Below, piece by piece: positions 9,065 through 17,310 of a DNA stretch of 64,000 nt. The notes below the pieces were generated by a model. The model was not told the DNA's origin, ran no database searches, and saw nothing but the letters and a program-made list of their open reading frames with translations. A program made the position numbers and the translations under genes. Origin of the DNA: Pseudarthrobacter cellobiosi (GTDB lineage: Bacteria > Actinomycetota > Actinomycetes > Actinomycetales > Micrococcaceae); contig NZ_JAMXBJ010000034.1 in the NCBI RefSeq assembly GCF_023913755.1, forward strand, positions 17,861-81,860. Direction: 5' to 3'. Positions within the stretch are counted from its first letter, which is position 1; each line of letters starts with the position of its first letter.

Positions 9065-9925
9065 GTGACTGAAGAGCAGCTGAACCGAGCCTACGTATTG
9101 ACATTGTCCTGCCCGGACCGCCCCGGAATTGTCCACGCCGTGGCCGGAGCGCTCCTGGTGGCGGGCTGTAATATTTTGGACTCGCAGCAGTATGGCAGCC
9201 CCGCAACCGGCAACTTCTTTATGCGGGTGGAAGCGACGACGACGGCCTCCCGGGCCGAGGTCCAGGCCGCCCTTGAGCCGGTGGTCCACTCCTTTGGCAT
9301 GCAGTGGAGCCTCAACCCCGTGGGCCAGAAGGTGCGCACGCTCCTGATGGCCAGCACGTCCGCGCACTGCCTCAACGACATCCTGTTCCAGCAGCGCTCC
9401 GGCACCCTGCCCATCGAGATCCCGGCCATCGTCTCCAACCACCGTGACCTTGCCGGGCTGGCCGAGTTCTACGGCGTCCCGTTCCACCACATCCCGGTCA
9501 CCCCGGACACCAAGGCCCAGGCAGAGGACAAGCTGCGCGGCCTCATGGCCGAGCACGATATTGAACTGACCGTTCTGGCCCGCTACATGCAGATCATTTC
9601 GGACGACCTGTGCGCGGAGCTCACCGGCAAGGCCATCAATATCCACCACTCGTTCCTGCCGTCCTTCAAGGGCGCCAAGCCCTACCACCAGGCTCATGCC
9701 CGCGGCGTGAAGCTGATCGGCGCCACTGCCCACTACGTCACGGCCGCGCTGGACGAGGGGCCCATCATCGAGCAGGAAGTCATCCGCGTGGACCACGCCC
9801 GCACTCCGGAGCAGTTCGTGCAGATGGGCCGGGACGTGGAAGGCCGCACTTTGACGCAGGCCGTCCAATGGCATGCCGAACACCGTGTGCTTCTGGACGG
9901 CAACCGGACTGTGGTCTTTAACTAA
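9065..9925 (+). CDS. purU: Formyltetrahydrofolate deformylase
   Basis: PurU hydrolyses 10-formyl-THF to formate and THF, balancing the one-carbon pool fed by GlyA and FolD. The 286-residue protein has an N-terminal ACT domain (LSCPDRPGIVHAVAG) and a C-terminal formyltransferase-like domain. The latter carries the catalytic Asn/His/Asp set, seen in NIHHSFLPSFKGAKPYH and LDEGPIIEQ. The GTG at 9065 is chosen because the ACT domain begins about 10 residues later. An in-frame upstream extension to 8987 has no family-like sequence. Confidence 0.95.
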   Translation: MTEEQLNRAYVLTLSCPDRPGIVHAVAGALLVAGCNILDSQQYGSPATGNFFMRVEATTTASRAEVQAALEPVVHSFGMQWSLNPVGQKVRTLLMASTSAHCLNDILFQQRSGTLPIEIPAIVSNHRDLAGLAEFYGVPFHHIPVTPDTKAQAEDKLRGLMAEHDIELTVLARYMQIISDDLCAELTGKAINIHHSFLPSFKGAKPYHQAHARGVKLIGATAHYVTAALDEGPIIEQEVIRVDHARTPEQFVQMGRDVEGRTLTQAVQWHAEHRVLLDGNRTVVFN

Positions 9926-9952
9926 GCGGTCTCTTATTTAAGGTCGTGGGCC

Positions 9953-10633
9953 ATGGACGCAGTTGAGAATGCAGTGGAGGAACCCGGCAGCGAGCAGCGC
10001 CTCGCCGAGTTCTATAACCGCCGCGCGGCGTCCGGCACGGAACATCCGCTCGCGCCCCAGCGGGTCGAACAGCGTGAGCGGTTCATCGCGTTGCTCAAGG
10101 CCGAGAGCCGCCACAACGTCCTGGAGATCGGCTCCGGCATGGGGCTCGATGGCCTGCAGTTCGTCCGGGCCGGCATCCATTACACCGGCGTTGACCTCTC
10201 CGAGGAGCACGTCCGCAGGTCCCGGGCGAAGGGCCTGGACGTCTCCGTGGCCAGCGCCCGGCAACTGCCCTTCCCGGACGGAACCTTTCCGGCCCTCTGG
10301 ACCATGAGCACGCTGCTGCACGTCCCTGCCACTGATATCGATAGCGTCCTGGGCGAACTGGTGCGAGTCACGGCACCCGGGGCTCCCATCGCCGTCGGCC
10401 TCTGGTCCGGTGAGGATGAAGAGGTCCTGAACCCCGAGGACGACGTCGAACCCCGCCGGTTCTTCAGCCGGCGCAGCGACGCGACGGTGCGGCAGGTCTT
10501 TGGCCGGCATGGTGTCATCGAGGACTTTGTCACCTGGCCGGAAGGCACCGGTGAGGAATCCGGTCCGGGCGCGGGGAACTGGACGCAGCACTACCAGTTC
10601 CTGATCCTCCGCACCCCCGCCTCTCCCAACTGA
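9953..10633 (+). CDS. Class I SAM-dependent methyltransferase
   Basis: This 226-residue protein has the Rossmann methyltransferase pattern: NVLEIGSGMGLDGLQF (motif I) near residue 46, GVDLSEEHV (motif II), and LPFPDGTFPALWTMSTLLHV (motif IV region). The acceptor substrate cannot be told from sequence. It begins 27 bases after purU and may be co-transcribed with it. Its stop codon lies inside the left arm of palindromic repeat copy 2, so the last codons derive from that repeat or were joined to it. Confidence 0.85.
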   Translation: MDAVENAVEEPGSEQRLAEFYNRRAASGTEHPLAPQRVEQRERFIALLKAESRHNVLEIGSGMGLDGLQFVRAGIHYTGVDLSEEHVRRSRAKGLDVSVASARQLPFPDGTFPALWTMSTLLHVPATDIDSVLGELVRVTAPGAPIAVGLWSGEDEEVLNPEDDVEPRRFFSRRSDATVRQVFGRHGVIEDFVTWPEGTGEESGPGAGNWTQHYQFLILRTPASPN

Positions 10634-10690
10634 GTAGCGCTATCTGTCGTTATGAGGGCTCATAACGACAGATAGCGCTACTCAGTTGGG
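10625..10690. repeat. Palindromic repeat, copy 2 (32-bp perfect arms)
   Basis: Arms 10625-10656 and 10659-10690 are perfect reverse complements separated by two bases. The core is the same GTAGCGCTATCTGTCG as in copy 1. Positions differing from copy 1 are changed in both arms, so pairing is preserved. It overlaps the end of the methyltransferase gene and sits 26 bases before the carbonic anhydrase start. Confidence 0.92.
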
Positions 10691-10716
10691 GTGGGCGGAT
10701 GTCCTAGGCTTGGCCC

Positions 10717-11235
10717 ATGGCTCCTCTTTACACTTTCGCCGGCGACACCCCGGCCGTCCACGCATCCGCCTTCGTTGCCCCGACGGCGTCGATCATCGGC
10801 AAGGCCACGCTCGCTGAGGATTCGAGCGCCTTCTATGGGGTGTCGGTCCGGGCGGACACGGCGGCCATCGGCGTCGGCGCCGGCAGCAACCTGCAGGACA
10901 ACGTGGTGCTCCATGCAGATCCGGGCTTCCCCTGCACGGTCGGGGCCGGGGTCAGTGTGGGGCACGCCGCCGTCGTCCACGGCTGCACGGTGGAAGACGA
11001 CTGCCTGATCGGCATGGGCGCCACTGTGCTCAACGGCGCCGTGATCGGCACCGGCTCGCTCGTGGCGGCAGGTGCCGTGGTCCTGGAAGGCACGGTAGTG
11101 CCGCCCCGGTCACTCGTGGCCGGCGTCCCCGCCAAGGTACGGCGGGAACTCACCGACGAGGAGTTCGACGGCGTGAAGCAGAATGCCGCCCGCTACGTGG
11201 AACTGGCCCGGGCGCACCGGGAGCTGCACGGCTAG
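10717..11235 (+). CDS. Gamma carbonic anhydrase family protein
   Basis: This 172-residue left-handed beta-helix protein is built of hexapeptide repeats. The putative metal histidines lie in DNVVLHAD, GHAAVVHG and the following turn, as in gamma-class carbonic anhydrases and the YrdA/PaaY group. It probably binds zinc or iron and may hydrate carbon dioxide. Many members of this family have no proven activity, so the enzymatic role is inferred. It is a single gene between repeat copy 2 and the convergent davB gene. Confidence 0.88.
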   Translation: MAPLYTFAGDTPAVHASAFVAPTASIIGKATLAEDSSAFYGVSVRADTAAIGVGAGSNLQDNVVLHADPGFPCTVGAGVSVGHAAVVHGCTVEDDCLIGMGATVLNGAVIGTGSLVAAGAVVLEGTVVPPRSLVAGVPAKVRRELTDEEFDGVKQNAARYVELARAHRELHG

Positions 11236-11305
11236 TCCCCACCCGCCCCTAACCTCGCAAGCTCGGCCAGGGAACCCTGCGGGCGTGGCCCCAGGCTCCT
11301 TACCC

Positions 11306-13000
11306 TCAGTCCAAGGCGATGGGCCCGATAGCGTCCAGGAGTTCGCCCGGACCGGGGTTGCCCGGCGCCGACGTCCCGCCCAGGTGGTTCACCACACCCC
11401 ACACCGCGTTCAAGCCGGTGGTTACGGCGCCTTCGGCCCAGCCCGCCGTGAAGGACACATCATCACCGGCAAGGAAGATCCCGCGCTGGGCTTCGGGCAG
11501 TTTGTCCTGCTTGAAGTGCGTAAAGAGGCGCTGCTGGTAGCGGTAATGCCCCGGCAGGTTCGCTTTGAAGGCACCCATGAAGTTGGGGTCCGCTTCCCAG
11601 GAAACGGTGATGGGCTGGCCCACGATGTGGCTGGCGATGTCCACGCCCGGGTAAATCTGCTCGAGCGAGTGCAGCATCAGCTCAACGCGTTCGTCGGCGT
11701 CCAGCGCCAGCCATTTGAGCGCGTCATCGTTCCACGTGTAGGACAGCAGGATCACGGCGGGCTTGTCCGGGCCGTCATCCAGGAGGTAGGTGGCCCTGTT
11801 CAGCCGGTCCGTCAGGGTCATGGACAGCACCTCGCGGCCGGTGTCCGGATCGACGTCCTTCCAGAACGGACGGTCCACCATGACAAACGTCTTGGACGAC
11901 TGCATGTAGTGCGAGCGCTCGATCGCAGTCCACAGTTCGGCCGGGAACAGCGCCTCCTCGGTGTGGATGCGAGTGGACAGCAGCCAGGACTGGCACGTGG
12001 TCACCACCGCAGGGTAGCTGGCCTCACGGCCCCAGCGCTCCCTGATCCGGAGGTCGCCATCGGGATCGCGGCGGATCCTGCCCACAGCCCCGCGGGGCGT
12101 GCCGGAGTGGAGCGACGCCAGGGACGTTCCGTCCGGCCAGTGGGCCATGCCCGACGGCGCGTGCTGCCACAGTGCCTCGGGCAGCCGTTGGGCTCCGCCG
12201 CTGATGAGCCGGTGCTGGTCATCGGCGTCGGTGTAGACCACGCGGAGGATTTCCAGGATGGAGTTGGGGAAGTCGGTGTCCCAGCCGCCGGTGCCGAAGC
12301 CCACCTGGCCAAAGGCCTCACGGTGCGCAAAGCCGGCTTCCTTGAATGACTCGCTCCCGGCGATGAACCCATAGAAGGTCTGCTCGTCCATGAGCGGCAG
12401 CAGCTCGTTCCAGAGCTCCTTGATCCGGCCCGTATCCCGGGCCCGGATGGCCTCCTGCATTTCGACGAACTTCGCTCCGTCGTTCACCGCGGCCTTCCAG
12501 GCATCGGCCACCTCGCGGAAGAACGGCGGCAGGTCCTGGGCGGTCTCGGCGTAGTACTTCTGGCCGGCCAGTTCGATCACGGTGCTGGACGTGACGGGTG
12601 CCAGGGGGTTGGGGAAATCCTGGGTGTCCAGCTCCAGCAGGTCCACGTAGTGGTAGAAAGCCCTGCCCGACACGGGGAACCGCATGCCGCCCAGATCGGC
12701 CACCACGCCGGGAGCGGACGGGAAACCGGCCGTCCGCAAGCGGCCGCCGATCTGGTCCGCTTCATAAATGACAGGGCGCAGGCCCAGCTTCATCAGTTCG
12801 TAGGCCGTGACGAGGCCCGAAAGGCCCGCCCCTACAACTGCCACCTCGGTGCCGTACAGCTCCGGCGGAACCGCGCCGAGCCCTGCCGGATGGGCGAGGT
12901 AGTGGTCGTAGCTGAACGGAAAATCGGGGTTCAGCATGGTGATGGGACCAGCCTGGGTGCTGGACGGGTCAGAAGCCGGGAGTTCGGTGGCGACGGTCAT
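11306..13000 (-). CDS. davB: L-lysine 2-monooxygenase (flavin amine oxidase family)
   Basis: The protein (564 residues) has the FAD-binding motif VAVVGAGLSGLVTAYE at about residue 52 and the GGRLRT motif that follows. The family body includes GGMRFPVSGRAFYHYVD and FGQVGFGTGGWDTDFPNS, and the C-terminal FAD motif is FLAGDDVSFTAGWAEGA. Length and these blocks match, from memory, the DavB type that oxidatively decarboxylates L-lysine to 5-aminovaleramide, rather than simple monoamine oxidases. Related tryptophan and phenylalanine 2-monooxygenases remain possible. Its ATG overlaps the permease stop by four bases, and a DavA-like amidase gene lies about 3.3 kb away. Confidence 0.85.
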   Translation of the reverse strand: MTVATELPASDPSSTQAGPITMLNPDFPFSYDHYLAHPAGLGAVPPELYGTEVAVVGAGLSGLVTAYELMKLGLRPVIYEADQIGGRLRTAGFPSAPGVVADLGGMRFPVSGRAFYHYVDLLELDTQDFPNPLAPVTSSTVIELAGQKYYAETAQDLPPFFREVADAWKAAVNDGAKFVEMQEAIRARDTGRIKELWNELLPLMDEQTFYGFIAGSESFKEAGFAHREAFGQVGFGTGGWDTDFPNSILEILRVVYTDADDQHRLISGGAQRLPEALWQHAPSGMAHWPDGTSLASLHSGTPRGAVGRIRRDPDGDLRIRERWGREASYPAVVTTCQSWLLSTRIHTEEALFPAELWTAIERSHYMQSSKTFVMVDRPFWKDVDPDTGREVLSMTLTDRLNRATYLLDDGPDKPAVILLSYTWNDDALKWLALDADERVELMLHSLEQIYPGVDIASHIVGQPITVSWEADPNFMGAFKANLPGHYRYQQRLFTHFKQDKLPEAQRGIFLAGDDVSFTAGWAEGAVTTGLNAVWGVVNHLGGTSAPGNPGPGELLDAIGPIALD

Positions 13001-14535
13001 GAAAGCTCTGCCTTCGATTGTTCGGGGGTGGACAGCGTTGAAGATTCCTGCCTGCTCAGCTCACGGTATTCCTCGTGGCTCAGCGCCGCTACCCTGGAGT
13101 TCCGGCGTCCGTAGCCGAAGTAGGCGGCCAGGCCCACCAGCATCCAGACTCCGAAGGTCACCCAGGTATCGGCACCGAGGTTGGCCATGAGGAAGGCGCA
13201 CATCAGCGCACCGAGGATCGGGGTCAGGGGGAAGAGCGGCACGCGGAACGTGCGTTTCAGCTCGGGCCTGGTGCGGCGCAGGTAGATCACGGCCACATTG
13301 ACGAGGGCGAAGGCGAACAGGGTGCCGATGCTGGTGGCGTCGGCCAGCGCACCGAGCGGGACCAGCCCTGCGGTGAGGGCGACGGCGATGCCCACCAGGA
13401 GCGTGCCGGCCGCAGGGGTGCCGGTCCGGCGGGAGACGCGGCCGAAGATCTTGGGGATGAGGCCGTCGCGGGACATGGCGAGCAGGATGCGGGTCTGGCC
13501 GTAGAGGACAGTGAGCACGATGCTGGCGATGGCGAGGACTGCGCCGACGGCGAAGACGAGGGCGATCCAGGGCTGGCCGGTGGTTTCCTCCAGGATCTTC
13601 ACCAGGGCGGCTTCGGTGCCGTCGAACCAGCCCCACGGGCGGGCGCCGATGGCTGCGACGGCCACCAGGACGTAGATGGTGGTGACGATGACCATCGAGA
13701 GCATGATGGCCCGGGGAAGGTCGCGCTTGGGGTTGCGGGCTTCCTCGCCTGCGGTGGAGGCGGCGTCGAAGCCGATATAGGAAAAGAACACCCGGGACGC
13801 GGCCGCGGAGACTCCGGCGGCGCCCATGGGCAGGAGCGGTTCGAAGTTGCCCGCATTGAAGGCGGTGAAGGCCACAGCGCAGAAGAAGAGGAGAATGCCC
13901 ACCTTGACCACAACGATGGACGTGTTGATCCAGGCGCTTTCCTTGGCCCCGCGGACCAGGAGGATGGTTGCCAGCACCACGATGACCATGGCGGGGACGT
14001 TGACCAGGCCGCCGTCGCCCGGGGGCTGGGAGACGGCGTCGGGCAGGACCTGCCCGAAAACGGCCAGGGTCTCGTTTACGTACTGGCCCGCCCCGACGGC
14101 AACGGCCGCGACCGAGACGGCGTACTCCAGGACCAGACACCAGCCGCAGATCCAGGCCATGCCTTCACCCATGGTGGCGTAGGTGTAGGAATAACTGGAA
14201 CCGGCAACGGGGACCATGCCGGCCATTTCCGCATAGGACACGGCGGAGAGCAGCGCGGCGAATCCGGCGATGGCGAACGAGATCCAGATCGCGGGCCCGG
14301 CCAGCGGAACGGATTCTCCGAGGATGACCAGGATGCCTGTTCCCAGGGTGGCACCGACACTGATCATGGTCAGCTGGAGGACCCCGAAGCTGCGGACCAG
14401 TTTCGGTCCGCCATGGCCGCTTTCCGCTTCCCTGACCATCTGTCCGATTGGTTTCCGGCGCAGCAGTTGCGCGCCCAGCCCGGGACGGCCGGCTGCACGG
14501 CCCGTGGCCGGTCCGGAGAGTGTTGGCACAGTCAT
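12997..14535 (-). CDS. APC family amino acid permease, probable lysine or basic amino acid importer
   Basis: This 512-residue membrane protein has about twelve hydrophobic segments. The APC superfamily opening is GVLQLTMISVGATLGTGILV, and the family's GFDAASTAGEEARNPKRDLP segment follows the fifth or sixth helix. It resembles the CAT (cationic amino acid transporter) branch. The davB start overlaps its stop, so the transporter probably brings in the substrate of DavB. Lysine specificity is an inference from that neighbour. It is transcribed divergently from the PucR-type regulator. Confidence 0.9.
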   Translation of the reverse strand: MTVPTLSGPATGRAAGRPGLGAQLLRRKPIGQMVREAESGHGGPKLVRSFGVLQLTMISVGATLGTGILVILGESVPLAGPAIWISFAIAGFAALLSAVSYAEMAGMVPVAGSSYSYTYATMGEGMAWICGWCLVLEYAVSVAAVAVGAGQYVNETLAVFGQVLPDAVSQPPGDGGLVNVPAMVIVVLATILLVRGAKESAWINTSIVVVKVGILLFFCAVAFTAFNAGNFEPLLPMGAAGVSAAASRVFFSYIGFDAASTAGEEARNPKRDLPRAIMLSMVIVTTIYVLVAVAAIGARPWGWFDGTEAALVKILEETTGQPWIALVFAVGAVLAIASIVLTVLYGQTRILLAMSRDGLIPKIFGRVSRRTGTPAAGTLLVGIAVALTAGLVPLGALADATSIGTLFAFALVNVAVIYLRRTRPELKRTFRVPLFPLTPILGALMCAFLMANLGADTWVTFGVWMLVGLAAYFGYGRRNSRVAALSHEEYRELSRQESSTLSTPEQSKAELS

Positions 14536-14694
14536 CGTTGACGTCCGTTCGTGAGTAGTTGTCGGTTTCCCCCCACCCAGCGTAGGGGTGTGAGCCGCAT
14601 CTCAGGCATGTGCAAAGTGACCTATAGTGTTCAAGCATGAGACGTAATGCACCACTGATGCGCAGCACTGAACTCTCCTGCCCGGGGACCCTCC
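14536..14694. promoter_or_regulatory. Divergent promoter region between permease-davB and pucR-like gene
   Basis: This 159-bp gap must carry promoters for both directions. On the plus strand a TATAGT box stands at 14623-14628. It is followed eight bases later by an ATG at 14637 that opens a 22-codon ORF ending at 14705, inside the regulator gene. I see no clear -35 box, so the exact start point is uncertain. Confidence 0.45.
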
Positions 14695-16329
14695 GTGCAG
14701 CCTGATGCTGCGGAACACCTGGATGCGGTGACCCTCGGCCACTTCCTGGCAGCCCTCCCCCCGGACCTCACCGTCCTGCACGACGCCGGCAACGCCGGCG
14801 CGCCTTTGCGCTGGGTGGAGCCCAGCGAACTGGAGGATCCCACGCCGTACCTGCTGGACGGGGAGTTCGTGCTGACGGCGGGACTGCCGTTCCTGGACGA
14901 CGGCGGAACGAAGAAAAGGGCGGAAGCGTACGTCCGGCGGCTTGTCGGCGCAGGCGTCGCCGCCTTGGGGTTTGGCCTGGAGCCCTACTTCGACGCCGTC
15001 CCGGACCATGTGCTGTTAGCGTGCCGAACGCATCAGCTCACCCTGGTGCAGATCCCCAGCAGCGTCCCCTTCGCCGCCATCGGCCTGGAGTTCTCCCAGC
15101 TCCTGGAATCCGGCAACGCCCGGGTCTTCCGTCAGCTGGCAGACACCAACCGGCAGCTGATGCGGGCGGTGCTGTCGGCCAGGCCCGAGCACGAGCTCCT
15201 CTCCGCCCTGGCGCAGCGGGTCCCGGTGTGGGCCCAGCTTTTCGGGGCGGACGGCCGGGTGCGGGCCCGGGCCGCAGCAGCCGGGACCGGCGGAACCGGC
15301 CCTGCGGCCGCCGTCGAGCCTTCCGCCCTGCAGCCCGTGCTGAAGCGGCTGCTCGCAGGCAACGGCCCGCGCGTGGAGACGGACTCACTGCCCACGAGCG
15401 GGTCGGCCCTGGTGTTCGGCCACCCCCTCCGAAGCACCAAGGACGCCACCCTCGGGGCACTGATCCTGGGTACGGACAGGGCGCTGACCCCGGCGCAGAA
15501 CAGTGTGGTGTCCTCGGTGGTGGGGCTGCTGGAACTGCTGGTGCGCCAGCGCACCAGCGGCTCGCTCGCCCCCAGCCAGCTGGCAACGGCGCTGCTGCTG
15601 CATCCGGAGAGCCTGGCCGCCGGTTCAACCCGGCAGCTGAACGTCCTCAGGGACCTCTTGGCGCAGAGCGTGTCCGGAACCCGGTCCGGCGCCCTGCGGG
15701 TGGTCCAGGGTGTCCGCGCGGACGCCGCGGCGCCGGCGTCGGCGGATGGCCCTGTCCGGGAACTGCTGCAGTGGCGCAGGCTGTTCGACACGAAGATGGT
15801 GGAACTGACGGACTACGGGTTTGCGGCCGTCACCCGGTTCAAGGTGGACGACGCACTGCTGCATGAGGTGGAGGAGCTGGGCTGGCGCCTGGTGGTGGGC
15901 GATCCCACCGAAATGGCCGGCCTTCCTGCCGCCTACCAGCGCGCGGCGTCTCTGCGGTCCCGCGTCCAGGCAAGCGGGGAAAGCGTGCGTGTGGATGACG
16001 TCACGTGGTCGGTCGCGGGGCTGTTGGGACGCGGCGCCGGCACCATGCTTGCCGCCCGGCTGCTGGAACCGGTCCTGGCGCAGGAGCCTGACCGAATCAG
16101 CTCCCAGCTCGGTGTCCTGAAGTCGTGGCTGGGCGAAAACGGCAACTGGGATGCCACTGCCAAAGTCCTGGGGATGCACCGGAACAGCGTGCGGCGCCAG
16201 ATCAATGCACTGGGCGAGCTGCTGGCCATGGACCTAGGTTCCGCCCAGGTGCGGGCGGAGCTGTGGATTGCCCTGCAGTACGTGGATGCTCTGGAGGACC
16301 GGATGGTTCAGATGCCCCAGGACCGGTAG
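14695..16329 (+). CDS. PucR family transcriptional regulator
   Basis: This 544-residue protein has an N-terminal PucR-type sensing domain (LGHFLAALPPDLTVLHDAGN and onward), a middle GAF/GGDEF-like region, and a C-terminal PucR helix-turn-helix. In the last, NWDATAKVLGMHRNSVRRQI is the DNA-binding part. Such proteins usually activate nearby catabolic genes. Its position between the permease-davB pair and davA makes it the likely regulator of lysine degradation. It starts with GTG at 14695. A short ORF may be translated just upstream. Its 3' end overlaps the convergent davA by 22 bases. Confidence 0.88.
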   Translation: MQPDAAEHLDAVTLGHFLAALPPDLTVLHDAGNAGAPLRWVEPSELEDPTPYLLDGEFVLTAGLPFLDDGGTKKRAEAYVRRLVGAGVAALGFGLEPYFDAVPDHVLLACRTHQLTLVQIPSSVPFAAIGLEFSQLLESGNARVFRQLADTNRQLMRAVLSARPEHELLSALAQRVPVWAQLFGADGRVRARAAAAGTGGTGPAAAVEPSALQPVLKRLLAGNGPRVETDSLPTSGSALVFGHPLRSTKDATLGALILGTDRALTPAQNSVVSSVVGLLELLVRQRTSGSLAPSQLATALLLHPESLAAGSTRQLNVLRDLLAQSVSGTRSGALRVVQGVRADAAAPASADGPVRELLQWRRLFDTKMVELTDYGFAAVTRFKVDDALLHEVEELGWRLVVGDPTEMAGLPAAYQRAASLRSRVQASGESVRVDDVTWSVAGLLGRGAGTMLAARLLEPVLAQEPDRISSQLGVLKSWLGENGNWDATAKVLGMHRNSVRRQINALGELLAMDLGSAQVRAELWIALQYVDALEDRMVQMPQDR

Positions 16330-17102
16330 AGCTCCGGGCGGCGTTCCCGGAGATAGGGCACCACGTCACGGGCATTTCGGGCGGCGTCCGGATCCACCTC
16401 GGCGAACAGGAGTTCGGCTCCCGGTCCCGCCGTGGCCAGCAGCGAACCATCCGGTCCGGCAATGACACTGCCGCCGAGGAATTCGCAGCCGTCCTCGGTT
16501 CCCGAGTGGTTGGCATAGGCGATGGTCAGCTGGCTTTCCAGCGCGCGGGCCCGGAGCAGGACCTGGGGAACCGTCTCGAAACCGTGCGCCAGTGCGGTGG
16601 GTACCAGCAGCAGCTCGGCTCCGCCCAGCGCGGCGGCCCTGACCGTTTCCGGAAATTCCACGTCGTAGCAGATCACCATTGACGTCCGGAAGCCGTTGAA
16701 ATCGACGACGGCGGGAGCTGCTTCCGCGGGGCTGAACGCCGCGCGTTCGTCATCGCCAAAGAGGTGCACTTTTGCGTAGGTGAGAAGCTCAACCCCCGCG
16801 CTGTCCACGAGCGTGGAGGTGATGTGCCAGCTGCCCCTTTCCGTGACTGACGGCAGGCTGTAGACCAGTCCGATTCCGTGGCGGCGCGCGATGCCTGCCA
16901 GCGTCTCCCTGATGGCGGGAAGCCCGGTGGGGTCCAGCTCAGCGCGGAGCTGGAGCGGGGCGTAGCCCACGGCAAACAGTTCGGGCGTAAGCAGGACTGC
17001 TGCGCCTGCCGCGGCGGCCGCCCGGGCAGCCGCATCCAGCTCAGCGCAGTTTGCATCGACGTCGAGTACGCGGGCGTTTGCCTGCATCAGGGCCAGCAGC
17101 AC
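16308..17102 (-). CDS. davA: 5-aminovaleramide amidase (carbon-nitrogen hydrolase)
   Basis: This nitrilase-superfamily protein (264 residues) has the catalytic triad visible as Glu in LLTPELF, Lys in TYAKVHLFG and Cys in VICYDVEFPE. Length and the blocks KVHLFGDDERAAFSP and GGAELLLVPTA are close to DavA, which hydrolyses 5-aminovaleramide to 5-aminovalerate and ammonia. That identity is from memory of the family plus the davB neighbour. The GTG at 17102 is chosen because AGGTGG stands 5 bases upstream and the protein then begins at the first beta strand. The long upstream open frame is not family-like. Confidence 0.82.
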   Translation of the reverse strand: MLLALMQANARVLDVDANCAELDAAARAAAAAGAAVLLTPELFAVGYAPLQLRAELDPTGLPAIRETLAGIARRHGIGLVYSLPSVTERGSWHITSTLVDSAGVELLTYAKVHLFGDDERAAFSPAEAAPAVVDFNGFRTSMVICYDVEFPETVRAAALGGAELLLVPTALAHGFETVPQVLLRARALESQLTIAYANHSGTEDGCEFLGGSVIAGPDGSLLATAGPGAELLFAEVDPDAARNARDVVPYLRERRPELYRSWGI

Positions 17103-17246
17103 CGTTTCCACCTCACATGATCGGGACGGCCACAGGAAGGATGCGTCCGCTTTTTCCAGCCTAGCCACCGGCCCTGAACGACATCCGGGGCCAATTGCAC
17201 CGGCCGAAGCCACAGGAGGGACGGATCGTCCTATCTTTTTTGTCTC

Positions 17247-17283
17247 ATCCGGCAGACTCCTTGCGTTAACTTCTTGACTACAA
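17247..17283 (+). promoter_or_regulatory. Probable ROK operator and promoter region before the repressor gene
   Basis: ATCCGGCA (17247-17254) is followed at 17261 by TTGCGTTAA, three bases, CTTGACTACAA. The TTGACT could be a -35 box. The same arrangement recurs at 18512-18543 before the ABC importer. The 23-base element reads as an imperfect inverted repeat of about TTG-GT-AA halves, as expected for a ROK repressor. Confidence 0.65.
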
Positions 17284-17310
17284 CAGTCAAAGTAGGGCAG
17301 TCTTCTTTTC

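Noticed and set aside
13075..14541. 488-residue plus-strand frame opposite the amino acid permease
   Set aside because: Extreme Gly/Asp/His content as expected from the complement of a membrane-protein gene.
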